A stretch of 16,596 bases of DNA, from the NCBI GenBank assembly GCA_031261625.1, contig JAISJG010000008.1:1-16596 (forward strand). The letters run 5' to 3'. Below the pieces are notes generated by a model, which was not told the origin of the DNA, made no database searches, and worked only from the letters and a program-made list of their open reading frames with translations. Made by a program: the position numbers and the translations under genes. This stretch comes from Candidatus Methanoplasma sp. GTDB taxonomy: Archaea > Thermoplasmatota > Thermoplasmata > Methanomassiliicoccales > Methanomethylophilaceae. Below are positions 1-6,285 of this stretch, piece by piece (position 1 is the first letter of the stretch; each line of letters opens with the position of its first letter).

Positions 1-16
1 GACTTTTTGCAACACT

Positions 17-26
17 TTTATTATAT
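17..26 (+). promoter_or_regulatory. TATA box of metG
   Basis: AT-rich element TTTTATTATA lies about 26 nt upstream of position 48, between the two candidate metG start codons (44 and 53). This fits archaeal TBP/TFB spacing and a leaderless or nearly leaderless mRNA. A short inverted repeat (GGCG at 31-34, CGCC at 39-42) sits between box and start. No good Shine-Dalgarno is visible. Confidence 0.45.
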
Positions 27-43
27 CATAGGCGATTGCGCCA

Positions 44-2305
44 ATGATAGCAATGTCAAGGATCTGTATCAGTATAGCCTGGCCGTATGCCAACGGCGCA
101 ATCCATCTGGGCCACGTAGCGGGCTCTCTCCTCCCCCCGGACATATTCAGAAGATATAACGTTCTTCTGGGCAACGAGGTCCTCATGGTAGGAGGGTCCG
201 ACCAGTTCGGAACACCCATAACCGTGAGAGCGGAGAAGGAGAACACGACCCCGGAAGAGGTATCGGACAGGTTCCACAAGATCAACAAGAAGGCGATAGA
301 AGACCTTGACATCGAATATTCGCTTTTCGGAAAGACCAACTGTGCAACACACATCGAGGTGACACAGTGGATATTCACCGAACTTCTGAAGAACGGTTAC
401 CTTTACGTCAAAGGAATGGACCAGTACTTCTGTCCGAAGTGCCAGCGTTTCCTTCCCGACAGATACGTAGAAGGAGTATGTCCGAAATGCGGACAGGAGA
501 ATGTCCGCAGCGATCAGTGCGATAACTGCGGAACGGCCTTCGAACCCGGGGATCTCCTCAAGGCGCACTGCATACACTGCGGGACAGAGCCGGAGGTCAA
601 ACCGTCCGATCACTATTTCCTGAAACTCAGCGCGTTCGAAGACAGGCTTATCAAATACATAGAGAGCAAGGACTTCTGGCGTTCGAACGTTAAAACGTTC
701 ACTTACAACTGGCTCAAAGGCGGTCTGAAGGACCGTGCCGTCACCAGGGACATGTCATGGGGAGTACCGGTTCCTGTGGAAGGCTGGGACAGCAAAGTCA
801 TCTATGTGTGGTTCGATGCCGTCATCGGTTACCTCAGCGATTCCATAGAGTATTCCAAACAGATCGGAAAACCCGATTACTGGAAACTGTTCTGGAAGGA
901 CCCGGAGGTAAAACACTACTATTTCATAGGAAAGGACAACATCCCGTTCCATTCCATCATCTGGCCGGCCATGCTCATGGGGGTCGGGGACCTGAATATC
1001 GCATACGATATCCCCGCGAACGAATACCTCATGTTCAACGGCGGCAAATTATCAAAAAGCCGCGGCGGAGCGATAGATATCCCCTCCGTTTTAGAGAAAT
1101 TCGATAAGGATTCCGTCAGATATTACCTTTCGACGAACATGCCGGACACCCACGATTCGGAGTTCACATGGGAGGATTTCCAGACCAAGATCAATACCGA
1201 ACTTGTTTCGGCTCTTGGTAATTTCTATCACAGAGGCCTCAGTTTCACTCACAAGAACTTCGGCGAGGTCCCGGAAGCGGACAGCGAAGAGGGATCCAAA
1301 GAGGTCACGGATGCCATCGAGGCCGCGTTCAAGGAGTATAACGAATATCTTTCGGTATGCGACTTCAAGAAAGGCGTCAGGACCGTCATGGAACTGTCCC
1401 GTTTCGGTAACAGGTATTTCGATTCGGTCAAGCCTTGGGCGCTCATAAAGTCCGATAAAGAACAATGCGGAAAGGTCCTCAACAACAACCTGAGGATCGT
1501 CAAGGCCCTTGCAGTGCTTGCATGGCCTTTCCTTCCGTCCTCTTCGCAGAGGATATGGGAGTTCCTCGGATATGACGGAAGCATCGGGGATGCGGGACTG
1601 GAAGCAGCCAGAACGCCTTTGACGGTCGGACAGAAACTCAGAGAACCGGCACCCGTTTACAAGAAAGTGGAGCTCGAACTGCTGGAAGAGCCTGAAGACA
1701 CCGAGAAGGCCGAAGGACCCGCACAGAAATCGGGTGAATTCGACGCATTCAGAAGACTCGACCTCCGTGCAGGCAAAGTGGTTAGCGCGGATGACCATCC
1801 GGACGCGGAGAAACTGTTCCTGCTGAAAGTCGATGTCGGAGAGGCGGAGCCGAGACAGATCGTCGCAGGTCTGAAAGCCTATTACACCAAAGAGCAGATG
1901 ACCGGAAGGAACGTGATCGTCGTTTCAAACCTCAAGGCAGCAAAACTCCGCGGTATCAAATCCGAAGGAATGCTCCTGGCTGCGGATGACGAATCGCTCG
2001 GAGGAAGCGCAGTGCTTCTTCTGAAGCCTTCCGCGGACGTCCCTCCCGGGACTAAGATCAATTCGGGACTCGATAATTCATCATCCCGCATAGAATACAA
2101 GGATTTCCAGGAAGTCACGATAAAAGTCTCCACTGTAAAGAACGGGGAGACGGTGTCCCCCTCAAGACGCATAGAGCTGCCGAAGGGCGCTCCCGACCGT
2201 GTCGCATTCATCGAGGACGGAGAGAAAGTAATTGCGCTCACCGACGGTAAAGACAGCGTGGCGACCGTCGAGGCGGAGATACTCGACGGAGCAAATGTCA
2301 GATGA
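44..2305 (+). CDS. metG: Methionyl-tRNA synthetase with C-terminal tRNA-binding domain
   Basis: Cytoplasmic class I aminoacyl-tRNA synthetase that charges tRNA-Met with methionine using ATP. The Rossmann domain carries the HIGH signature as HLGH (residues 21-24) and KMSKS as KLSKS (335-339). Between them lies a two-knuckle zinc insert with four CXXC motifs starting at Cys130. The alpha-helical anticodon-binding domain follows. Residues about 565-672 form an EMAP-II/Trbp111-like OB fold (FRRLDLRAGKV near its start, PPGTKI at its end), which in this family binds the tRNA elbow. About 80 further residues follow, with a segment (KDFQEVTIKV) resembling the start of another such domain. ATG at 53 is an equally plausible start; the TATA box cannot separate the two. 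The stop overlaps the next start as ATGA, so the two genes are probably translationally coupled. Identification is secure. Confidence 0.96.
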   Translation: MIAMSRICISIAWPYANGAIHLGHVAGSLLPPDIFRRYNVLLGNEVLMVGGSDQFGTPITVRAEKENTTPEEVSDRFHKINKKAIEDLDIEYSLFGKTNCATHIEVTQWIFTELLKNGYLYVKGMDQYFCPKCQRFLPDRYVEGVCPKCGQENVRSDQCDNCGTAFEPGDLLKAHCIHCGTEPEVKPSDHYFLKLSAFEDRLIKYIESKDFWRSNVKTFTYNWLKGGLKDRAVTRDMSWGVPVPVEGWDSKVIYVWFDAVIGYLSDSIEYSKQIGKPDYWKLFWKDPEVKHYYFIGKDNIPFHSIIWPAMLMGVGDLNIAYDIPANEYLMFNGGKLSKSRGGAIDIPSVLEKFDKDSVRYYLSTNMPDTHDSEFTWEDFQTKINTELVSALGNFYHRGLSFTHKNFGEVPEADSEEGSKEVTDAIEAAFKEYNEYLSVCDFKKGVRTVMELSRFGNRYFDSVKPWALIKSDKEQCGKVLNNNLRIVKALAVLAWPFLPSSSQRIWEFLGYDGSIGDAGLEAARTPLTVGQKLREPAPVYKKVELELLEEPEDTEKAEGPAQKSGEFDAFRRLDLRAGKVVSADDHPDAEKLFLLKVDVGEAEPRQIVAGLKAYYTKEQMTGRNVIVVSNLKAAKLRGIKSEGMLLAADDESLGGSAVLLLKPSADVPPGTKINSGLDNSSSRIEYKDFQEVTIKVSTVKNGETVSPSRRIELPKGAPDRVAFIEDGEKVIALTDGKDSVATVEAEILDGANVR

Positions 2306-2955
2306 AAGCAGACCTTCACATCCATTCCGAATACTCCAACGACGGGGTCTCCACTCCGCAGCAGATAATCGATACTGCTGTCAGGCTGGGATTCGGATGT
2401 GTGGCGATCACCGATCACAACAGTTTCGAAGCTTACGCAGATGTGAAGGATAACGGAAAGGTCATCGTGATCCCGGCGATAGAGGTGTCCTCCAAAGAGG
2501 GGCATATACTGGGATACGGTATCGACAGGGACATCCCCAGGGGATTGTCTGTGAAAGAGACCATTGATAAGATACATGAGGCGGGAGGGGTCGCTTTCGC
2601 GGCGCATCCGTACAGATGGTGGTCCGGTCTAGGCGAAGAGAACACCAGGAACTATGATTTCGACGGCATCGAAGCGAAGAACGGCCGTTCCAGCAGAACC
2701 AGCAACAGGGACGCGAAGAAGCTTTCCGAAGAGATAGGGAAGCCCGTAACGGCAGGGAGCGATGCCCACACGCCCGATCATATCGGTGATGGGTACGTGG
2801 AGATACCCGACGTCTCGACGTGGCAGGAGGTCATCGCAGCGGTGATGGAAAAGAAAGCCGTCGTCCAGTGCCGTGACAGACCCGCCGGAGAGACGATAAC
2901 CTACGCATGGAAATCCATAACCGAATGGATATTCAGAGGATTCAAGAAGATGTGA
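2302..2955 (+). CDS. PHP-domain metal-dependent phosphoesterase
   Basis: A 217-residue stand-alone PHP (polymerase and histidinol phosphatase) domain, expected to be a metal-dependent phosphatase or phosphoesterase in the cytoplasm. The ligand pattern is visible in order: HxH at His6/His8, the TDHN motif at Asp38/His39, Glu61 (AIEVSS), His102 (AHPYRWW), and the final SDAH at Asp154/His156. The full set argues for an active enzyme. Relatives include nucleotide phosphatases of the TrpH/YciV type, but the substrate cannot be read here. It starts inside the metG stop codon (ATGA overlap), so it shares that transcript. Its 3' end overlaps the convergent SAP-like gene by 14 bp. Confidence 0.9.
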   Translation: MKADLHIHSEYSNDGVSTPQQIIDTAVRLGFGCVAITDHNSFEAYADVKDNGKVIVIPAIEVSSKEGHILGYGIDRDIPRGLSVKETIDKIHEAGGVAFAAHPYRWWSGLGEENTRNYDFDGIEAKNGRSSRTSNRDAKKLSEEIGKPVTAGSDAHTPDHIGDGYVEIPDVSTWQEVIAAVMEKKAVVQCRDRPAGETITYAWKSITEWIFRGFKKM

Positions 2956-3178
2956 TGTCCGTCACTTCAATGCAATGGGATCCGAAGGTTCGTATCTGTT
3001 GCTTCCCGGAAGATCCCTTTTGAATTTCCAGCATTTCCGCGCGTTCGGTGAGTTCGGGTTTTCCGCCTGACAAAGGCAGACCTTCCGACCTGCAGAATGA
3101 TACGAGTTCCTCTTTCAGAAAATAATGGTCAAGGAAGATGTCGGCATTCAGCGTTTTATCCAAAAACGGTCTGTTCAT
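2942..3178 (-). CDS. Small SAP-like domain protein
   Basis: A 78-residue protein beginning MNRP, with a core (LKEELVSFCRSEGLP, then SGGKPELTERAEML) that reads as a SAP-type helix-extended loop-helix motif. I recognise this pattern from SAP/DUF6434-type small proteins of bacteria and methanogens, in which longer members carry a C-terminal domain that is absent here. SAP motifs often bind nucleic acid, but that function is inference for this protein. The tail after residue 52 is rich in Lys, Gln and Ser and is not recognisable. The gene lies 52 nt downstream of the first tbp on the same strand. A T6 tract on the minus strand (3191-3196) may end the tbp transcript before it. The 3' end overlaps the PHP gene tail to tail. 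Confidence 0.7.
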   Translation of the reverse strand: MNRPFLDKTLNADIFLDHYFLKEELVSFCRSEGLPLSGGKPELTERAEMLEIQKGSSGKQQIRTFGSHCIEVTDITSS

Positions 3179-3190
3179 GAGAATCAGGGT

Positions 3191-3196
3191 AAAAAA
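3191..3196 (-). terminator. Oligo-T tract downstream of the 3231-3779 tbp gene
   Basis: On the minus strand this is a run of six T, 35-40 nt past the TAA stop of the tbp gene. Archaeal RNA polymerase terminates at short T runs without needing a hairpin, so this is a candidate terminator. The run is short and the evidence is limited. Confidence 0.3.
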
Positions 3197-3230
3197 TGGG
3201 GTTTGAAGTAAGGGGTTTGTTATCGTCCGT

Positions 3231-3779
3231 TTAAGACATCAGGCTTGCGGCTCTGAGTTCTGCTGCGATCTTGTCCACTGCGCGGACCACATCTTCCGGT
3301 ACTTTCGCACCGGTGCAGACCATTTTACCGGATCCGAAGAGAAGAACGACGACCTTGGGTTCATCGAGCCTGTAAACCAGACCGGGGAACTGTTCGGGTT
3401 CGTACTCTACCTTCTCGAGACCGAGGGTGATGGCCACTGTGTTGAGGTTGATCTCCTGTCCGAGGTCGGAAGATGCTACGATGTTCTGGACCTCGATCTT
3501 CGGAACTATGGTGATCTTGATGCCTGCTTTCTCCAGGTCCTTTGCGACCTTGTTGACCGCTATCTCGACTTCCGCACGGCTCTTTCCGCCGGTGCAGACG
3601 ATCTTTCCGCTTCTGAAAAGAAGGGTCGCGGTCTTCGGTTCCTTTATTCTGTACACCAGGCCGGGGAACTGCTGCGGGTTGTATTCAGCACCTTCGAGAG
3701 CGGCCTCGATAGCGTTGAGATCGAGTTCCTGTCCGAAGGAGGCGGATGCCACAACATTCTCTATATTCATTTTAGCCAT
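3231..3779 (-). CDS. tbp: TATA-binding protein, paralogue 1
   Basis: General archaeal transcription factor that binds and bends TATA boxes and recruits TFB and RNA polymerase. It has two direct repeats (about residues 6-88 and 96-180). Each contains the QFPGLVYR and LLF-SGK-VCTG signatures, including the phenylalanines that intercalate into the minor groove. The C-terminus stops just after the second repeat with no acidic tail. I chose the ATG at 3779 over the adjacent ATG at 3782: it aligns with the only non-AUG start of paralogue 2 and leaves GGTG six nt upstream. Paralogue 2 (3897-4445) lies directly upstream in the same orientation and is nearly identical except for residues about 47-89. 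It has its own twin-TATA promoter, so it need not be co-transcribed with paralogue 2. Confidence 0.97.
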   Translation of the reverse strand: MAKMNIENVVASASFGQELDLNAIEAALEGAEYNPQQFPGLVYRIKEPKTATLLFRSGKIVCTGGKSRAEVEIAVNKVAKDLEKAGIKITIVPKIEVQNIVASSDLGQEINLNTVAITLGLEKVEYEPEQFPGLVYRLDEPKVVVLLFGSGKMVCTGAKVPEDVVRAVDKIAAELRAASLMS

Positions 3780-3797
3780 CATTTCACCAGGTTGCGT

Positions 3798-3820
3798 CTA
3801 TATATAAGGCATTTATATAG
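3798..3820 (-). promoter_or_regulatory. Twin TATA-box dyad in the promoter of tbp paralogue 1
   Basis: Two TATA boxes, CTATATA (3798-3804) and TATATAG (3814-3820), form an inverted repeat with 7-bp arms and a 9-nt spacer. By the usual 26-nt spacing, the distal box would start RNA near 3790, leaving a short leader with GGTG before the ATG; the proximal box would start RNA almost at the ATG. The distal box also lies inside a longer dyad with 9-bp arms, GGCATTTAT (3808-3816) and ATAAATGCC (3828-3836). The layout suggests control by TBP itself or by a dimeric regulator (inference). Confidence 0.6.
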
Positions 3821-3896
3821 ATTTGCGATAAATGCCCCGTTTTTGTGTAATGGTTTTTATAAACTGGTTTGGGTTAAAACGTTTGATCCAGGATGT

Positions 3897-4445
3897 TCAG
3901 GACATCAGGCTTGCTGCTCTGAGTTCCGCTGCGATCTTGTCTACTGCGCGTATGACGTCCTCCGGTACTTTCGCACCGGTGCAGACCATTTTGCCGGATC
4001 CGAAGAGAAGAACGACGACTTTGGGTTCATCGAGCCTGTAAACCAGACCGGGGAACTGTTCGGGTTCGTATTCCACCTTCTCGAGACCGAGGGTGATGGC
4101 CACCGTGTTCAGATTGATCTCCTGCTCCAGGTCGGAGGAGGCGACGATGTTCTGAACCTCGATCTTCGGTTCTATGTCTATCTTTATATTGGCTTTTTCC
4201 AGATCTTTTGCGACCTTCTTCACTGCGAGCTGTGCATCAGCGGCACTTCTTGCTCCAGTACAGACGGCCTTTCCGCTTCTGAAAAGAAGTGTGGCTGTCT
4301 TGGGGTCCTTGATCCTGTAAACCAGGCCGGGGAACTGCTGCGGGTTGTATTCCGCACCTTCGAGAGCGGCCTCTATAGCGTTGAGATCCAGTTCCTGTCC
4401 GAATGAGGCAGATGCCACAACATTCTCTATGTTCATTTTAGCCAA
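3897..4445 (-). CDS. tbp: TATA-binding protein, paralogue 2
   Basis: A second full-length TBP with the same two-repeat architecture and the same signatures (QFPGLVYR, LLF-SGK-VCTG) as its downstream neighbour. Repeat 2 is almost identical to paralogue 1. The differences cluster near the end of repeat 1 and in the linker, for example ARSAADAQLAVK in place of GKSRAEVEIAVN, plus one Gly to Glu change in SDL(G/E)QEINLN. The start is inferred as TTG at 4445, which aligns with ATG 3779 of paralogue 1 and has GGTG at the same distance upstream; the next in-frame ATG is at 4436. The pair looks like a tandem duplication kept similar by recent origin or gene conversion, with a possible difference in partner binding (inference). 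Confidence 0.97.
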   Translation of the reverse strand: MAKMNIENVVASASFGQELDLNAIEAALEGAEYNPQQFPGLVYRIKDPKTATLLFRSGKAVCTGARSAADAQLAVKKVAKDLEKANIKIDIEPKIEVQNIVASSDLEQEINLNTVAITLGLEKVEYEPEQFPGLVYRLDEPKVVVLLFGSGKMVCTGAKVPEDVIRAVDKIAAELRAASLMS

Positions 4446-4465
4446 TGTTTCACCGTTATAGTCTA

Positions 4466-4484
4466 TTTATAAACTGTTTATAAA
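4466..4484 (-). promoter_or_regulatory. Twin TATA-box palindrome in the promoter of tbp paralogue 2
   Basis: TTTATAAACTGTTTATAAA is a perfect 19-bp palindrome around a central T. Each arm is itself a TATA box (TTTATAAA, centres about 11 bp apart). The proximal box predicts transcription starting at about 4444, essentially at the TTG codon; the distal box predicts about 4454, giving a short leader with GGTG. A paired-TATA arrangement also precedes paralogue 1, though with a different spacer. Confidence 0.65.
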
Positions 4485-4651
4485 GGTATGTGAATAATCT
4501 TTGAAATTTCAGCGGAATTGATGATTCTTCATAGCGTTTATGAATATCGTAGTGCTTTTGAGGAATATTTATTACAGAAGTATAATCGGCGATTTCGGAA
4601 ATTGTGCAGACGTGACGGTATTCCGTTATTGCGGCACACCGAAGTGATCCT

Positions 4652-5131
4652 ATGCGTTTGATAGACGAAAACTCGCGCGAGTTCAGAAAGAACTATCTCC
4701 TGCAGTCGCTGTTGGGAGCAATAATAGTGATGATATTGGTCCTTTTGGCGGATGTCATAGTGTCCGAGACGGTCGTCGCCTCTCTGGGAGCGTCCGCGTT
4801 CATTGCTATGGCGATGCCCAGGTCCAAACTGGCGAAACCGCGTTATTTCATCGGAGGATACGCGTGCGGTATCCTTTGGGGGATCGTCGGCAATCTGATG
4901 TTGGGATGGTTCCCGGAACTTCATATGGCCGTCGCAGCAGGTGTGGCCGTCGGAATGACCATGCTCTTCATGGTCCTGCTGGATTTCGAACATCCTCCGG
5001 CATGCGCTCTTGCGTTAGGTCTTATGATGGTCCCTGATCCGTATATTGCATCGATCGTGGCGGTTCCCTGCATAATCGCGATAGCAGCGGTGGCGCATTT
5101 CGGAAAAGGCAGAATGATAAATCTGGTCTGA
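4652..5131 (+). CDS. HPP-family integral membrane protein
   Basis: A 159-residue inner-membrane protein with about five hydrophobic segments (roughly residues 15-34, 37-55, 66-88, 91-112 and 130-150). Two family signatures are visible: ASLGASAF..AMPRSKLAKPR before segment 3, and EHPPACALALG after segment 4, which contains the HPP triplet that names the family. Some bacterial and plastid HPP proteins have been linked to nitrite transport; nothing here indicates the substrate in this organism. GTGATCC just before the ATG is complementary to the usual archaeal 16S rRNA 3' end but is unusually close to the start. The gene stands alone and converges on tRNA-Cys. The promoter is uncertain: candidate TATA-like stretches lie near 4564-4574 and 4577-4584. 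Confidence 0.85.
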   Translation: MRLIDENSREFRKNYLLQSLLGAIIVMILVLLADVIVSETVVASLGASAFIAMAMPRSKLAKPRYFIGGYACGILWGIVGNLMLGWFPELHMAVAAGVAVGMTMLFMVLLDFEHPPACALALGLMMVPDPYIASIVAVPCIIAIAAVAHFGKGRMINLV

Positions 5132-5144
5132 AGAGAAAGAAGAA

Positions 5145-5218
5145 TGGGGTCGGGAGAGGGAATTGAACCCCCGTATGCGGATCTGCAGTCCGCCACATAG
5201 CCACTGTGTTACCCCGAC
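5145..5218 (-). tRNA. tRNA-Cys (anticodon GCA), CCA encoded
   Basis: On the minus strand a full cloverleaf folds. The acceptor stem is GTCGGGG with TCCCGAC (one G-U pair at 7-66). The D arm is ACA/TGT with a GTGG-containing loop. The anticodon arm is GCGGA-CTGCAGA-TCCGC, giving GCA at positions 34-36. The variable loop has 4 nt, and the T arm is GGGGG-TTCAATT-CCCTC. The mature 3' end reads C73 followed by CCA (5147-5145). C73 is odd, because cysteine tRNAs nearly always carry U73. Without CCA the gene spans 5148-5218. It converges on the HPP gene. Confidence 0.95.
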
Positions 5219-5224
5219 GCTGGC

Positions 5225-5250
5225 ACCTCATTATGCGGTGAGGTATTAAA
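5225..5250 (-). promoter_or_regulatory. tRNA-Cys promoter with inverted repeat
   Basis: TTTAATAC on the minus strand (5250-5243) is a TATA box about 26-28 nt upstream of the first tRNA base. A 6-bp inverted repeat, ACCTCA (5225-5230) and TGAGGT (5239-5244), lies between the box and the start and touches the TATA box. Confidence 0.5.
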
Positions 5251-5344
5251 CCATTTCGCAGATATCAGGCTGTCCTGTCCATCATGCAGATGTTGAAAAG
5301 TGATGAAAACGGACGATGAATGAGGCTATCGGAAGGTTCCGGAC

Positions 5345-6133
5345 ATGAATGACAACAGAGACGGGAATATGCTGGTTTTCGCGGAGCCCCTTACGGAAGG
5401 TCTGATACTCCGGCGCAGGAACAGGTTCATTATGGACGTCGATGTCGACGGTTCGGTATGCGGATGCCACTGTCCCGTGACCGGACGCATAGGCAACATC
5501 GTTTTCAAAGACATCCCGTGTCTTCTTTCCAGGAGCACGGATCCCGCAAGAAAAACCCCATACACCATCGAAGCGATATCGTTGGACCTTCCTTCACAGG
5601 AAGAGAAATCATGGATCGGTATCAATCAGAACGCCGCCAACCGATATGTGGAGTATTTCCTGAAATCCGGCGGTTTTTCGGATATGGTGACCGCGGAAAC
5701 GGTAAAAAGGGAGCAGGTATTGGGCGCATCGAAGCTGGATTTCCTTGTCGGAGATACCTACATAGAAGTGAAAACACCGCTGACCACACTTCAGGTGGAG
5801 ATAAAGGAGCATATCTCCACCAAACCCGTAACGGAATTCAATTCGTTCGAGAGGTTCGTTAAACACATAAACGAGCTGGCGGACAGCCTTCAGCAGCATC
5901 AGAGGGCGATACTCATGAGCTGTTTCATCTACGATAATCCGAGGTTCAGACCCGGTGACAAAAGCAAAAGCAGCGAATTCATCAGAGGGCAGGTCCAATC
6001 ATGCATCGGACGCGGGATAGAGGTATGGCAGGTCAATTTCAGGATCACTCCGACGGGGGTCTCTCTGATCCGTTATTTCAATTCCACAGAGGATTTCATC
6101 GCCGGCGGGGCAGCATTCGATGCGGATGCGTGA
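5345..6133 (+). CDS. sfsA: SfsA-family protein (putative DNA-binding/nuclease-fold)
   Basis: Related to E. coli SfsA (sugar fermentation stimulation protein), whose biochemical role is unsettled. The N-terminal OB-like part shows LILRRRNRFIMDVDVDG, then CHCPVTGRIGN and RKTPYTIE, the family's conserved stretch. The C-terminal part has a PD-(D/E)XK-like core with Asp132 (SKLDFLVGD) and Glu141-Val-Lys143 (YIEVKTP), so metal-dependent nuclease chemistry is possible but unproven. At 262 residues it is somewhat longer than the usual 230-240; the extra length is partly in the region around residues 144-165, where the family's usual FPDA-type motif is not recognisable. No clear TATA box or strong ribosome site precedes it. 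It stands between the tRNA-Cys promoter and the DUF4143 ATPase. Confidence 0.82.
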   Translation: MNDNRDGNMLVFAEPLTEGLILRRRNRFIMDVDVDGSVCGCHCPVTGRIGNIVFKDIPCLLSRSTDPARKTPYTIEAISLDLPSQEEKSWIGINQNAANRYVEYFLKSGGFSDMVTAETVKREQVLGASKLDFLVGDTYIEVKTPLTTLQVEIKEHISTKPVTEFNSFERFVKHINELADSLQQHQRAILMSCFIYDNPRFRPGDKSKSSEFIRGQVQSCIGRGIEVWQVNFRITPTGVSLIRYFNSTEDFIAGGAAFDADA

Positions 6134-6146
6134 TCGGTGTTTCTTC

Positions 6147-6247
6147 GGAAAAAATGTAATTTTTTTCCAAATACTCGTCGAAAAAGTGTAACAATTTGTG
6201 GAAAAGTCCCCAGAAAAAGTGTAATTATTTTCTAAATACTCGTCGAA
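6147..6247 (+). repeat. Repeated inverted-repeat element upstream of the DUF4143 ATPase
   Basis: Two related 36-nt units, 6147-6182 and 6212-6247, start 65 nt apart. Each has an inverted repeat around TGTAAT: GGAAAA with TTTTCC in unit 1, AGAAAA with TTTTCT in unit 2. The identical tail AAATACTCGTCGAA follows in both. The end-base change is compensatory, so the dyad is kept. A degenerate third GAAAAAGTGTAA lies between them at 6180-6191. Unit 2 ends just before the ATPase TATA box (6254-6263), the position of an archaeal upstream operator. Confidence 0.7.
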
Positions 6248-6253
6248 TAATCG

Positions 6254-6263
6254 TTATTAAATA
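6254..6263 (+). promoter_or_regulatory. TATA box of the DUF4143 ATPase gene
   Basis: TTATTAAATA is centred about 26 nt upstream of 6284, placing the transcription start at the GTG start codon (6286) and suggesting a leaderless mRNA. It directly follows the second copy of the repeated operator-like element. Confidence 0.5.
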
Positions 6264-6285
6264 TGTAGCCAGACATATATGATAT

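Noticed and set aside
31..42. GGCG-ATTG-CGCC hairpin before metG as a riboswitch or operator
   Set aside because: Four-base arms are too short to support a regulatory call; noted only within the promoter entry.
1091..1798. Long minus-strand open frame within metG
   Set aside because: It is antisense to the conserved MetG coding region and has no recognisable features; a by-product of codon bias.
3792..4406. Plus-strand frames opposite tbp paralogue 2
   Set aside because: They mirror the duplicated tbp sequence and have no independent signature.
6147..6247. CRISPR array
   Set aside because: Only two full units of unequal context, with no regularly sized spacers and no cas genes nearby.
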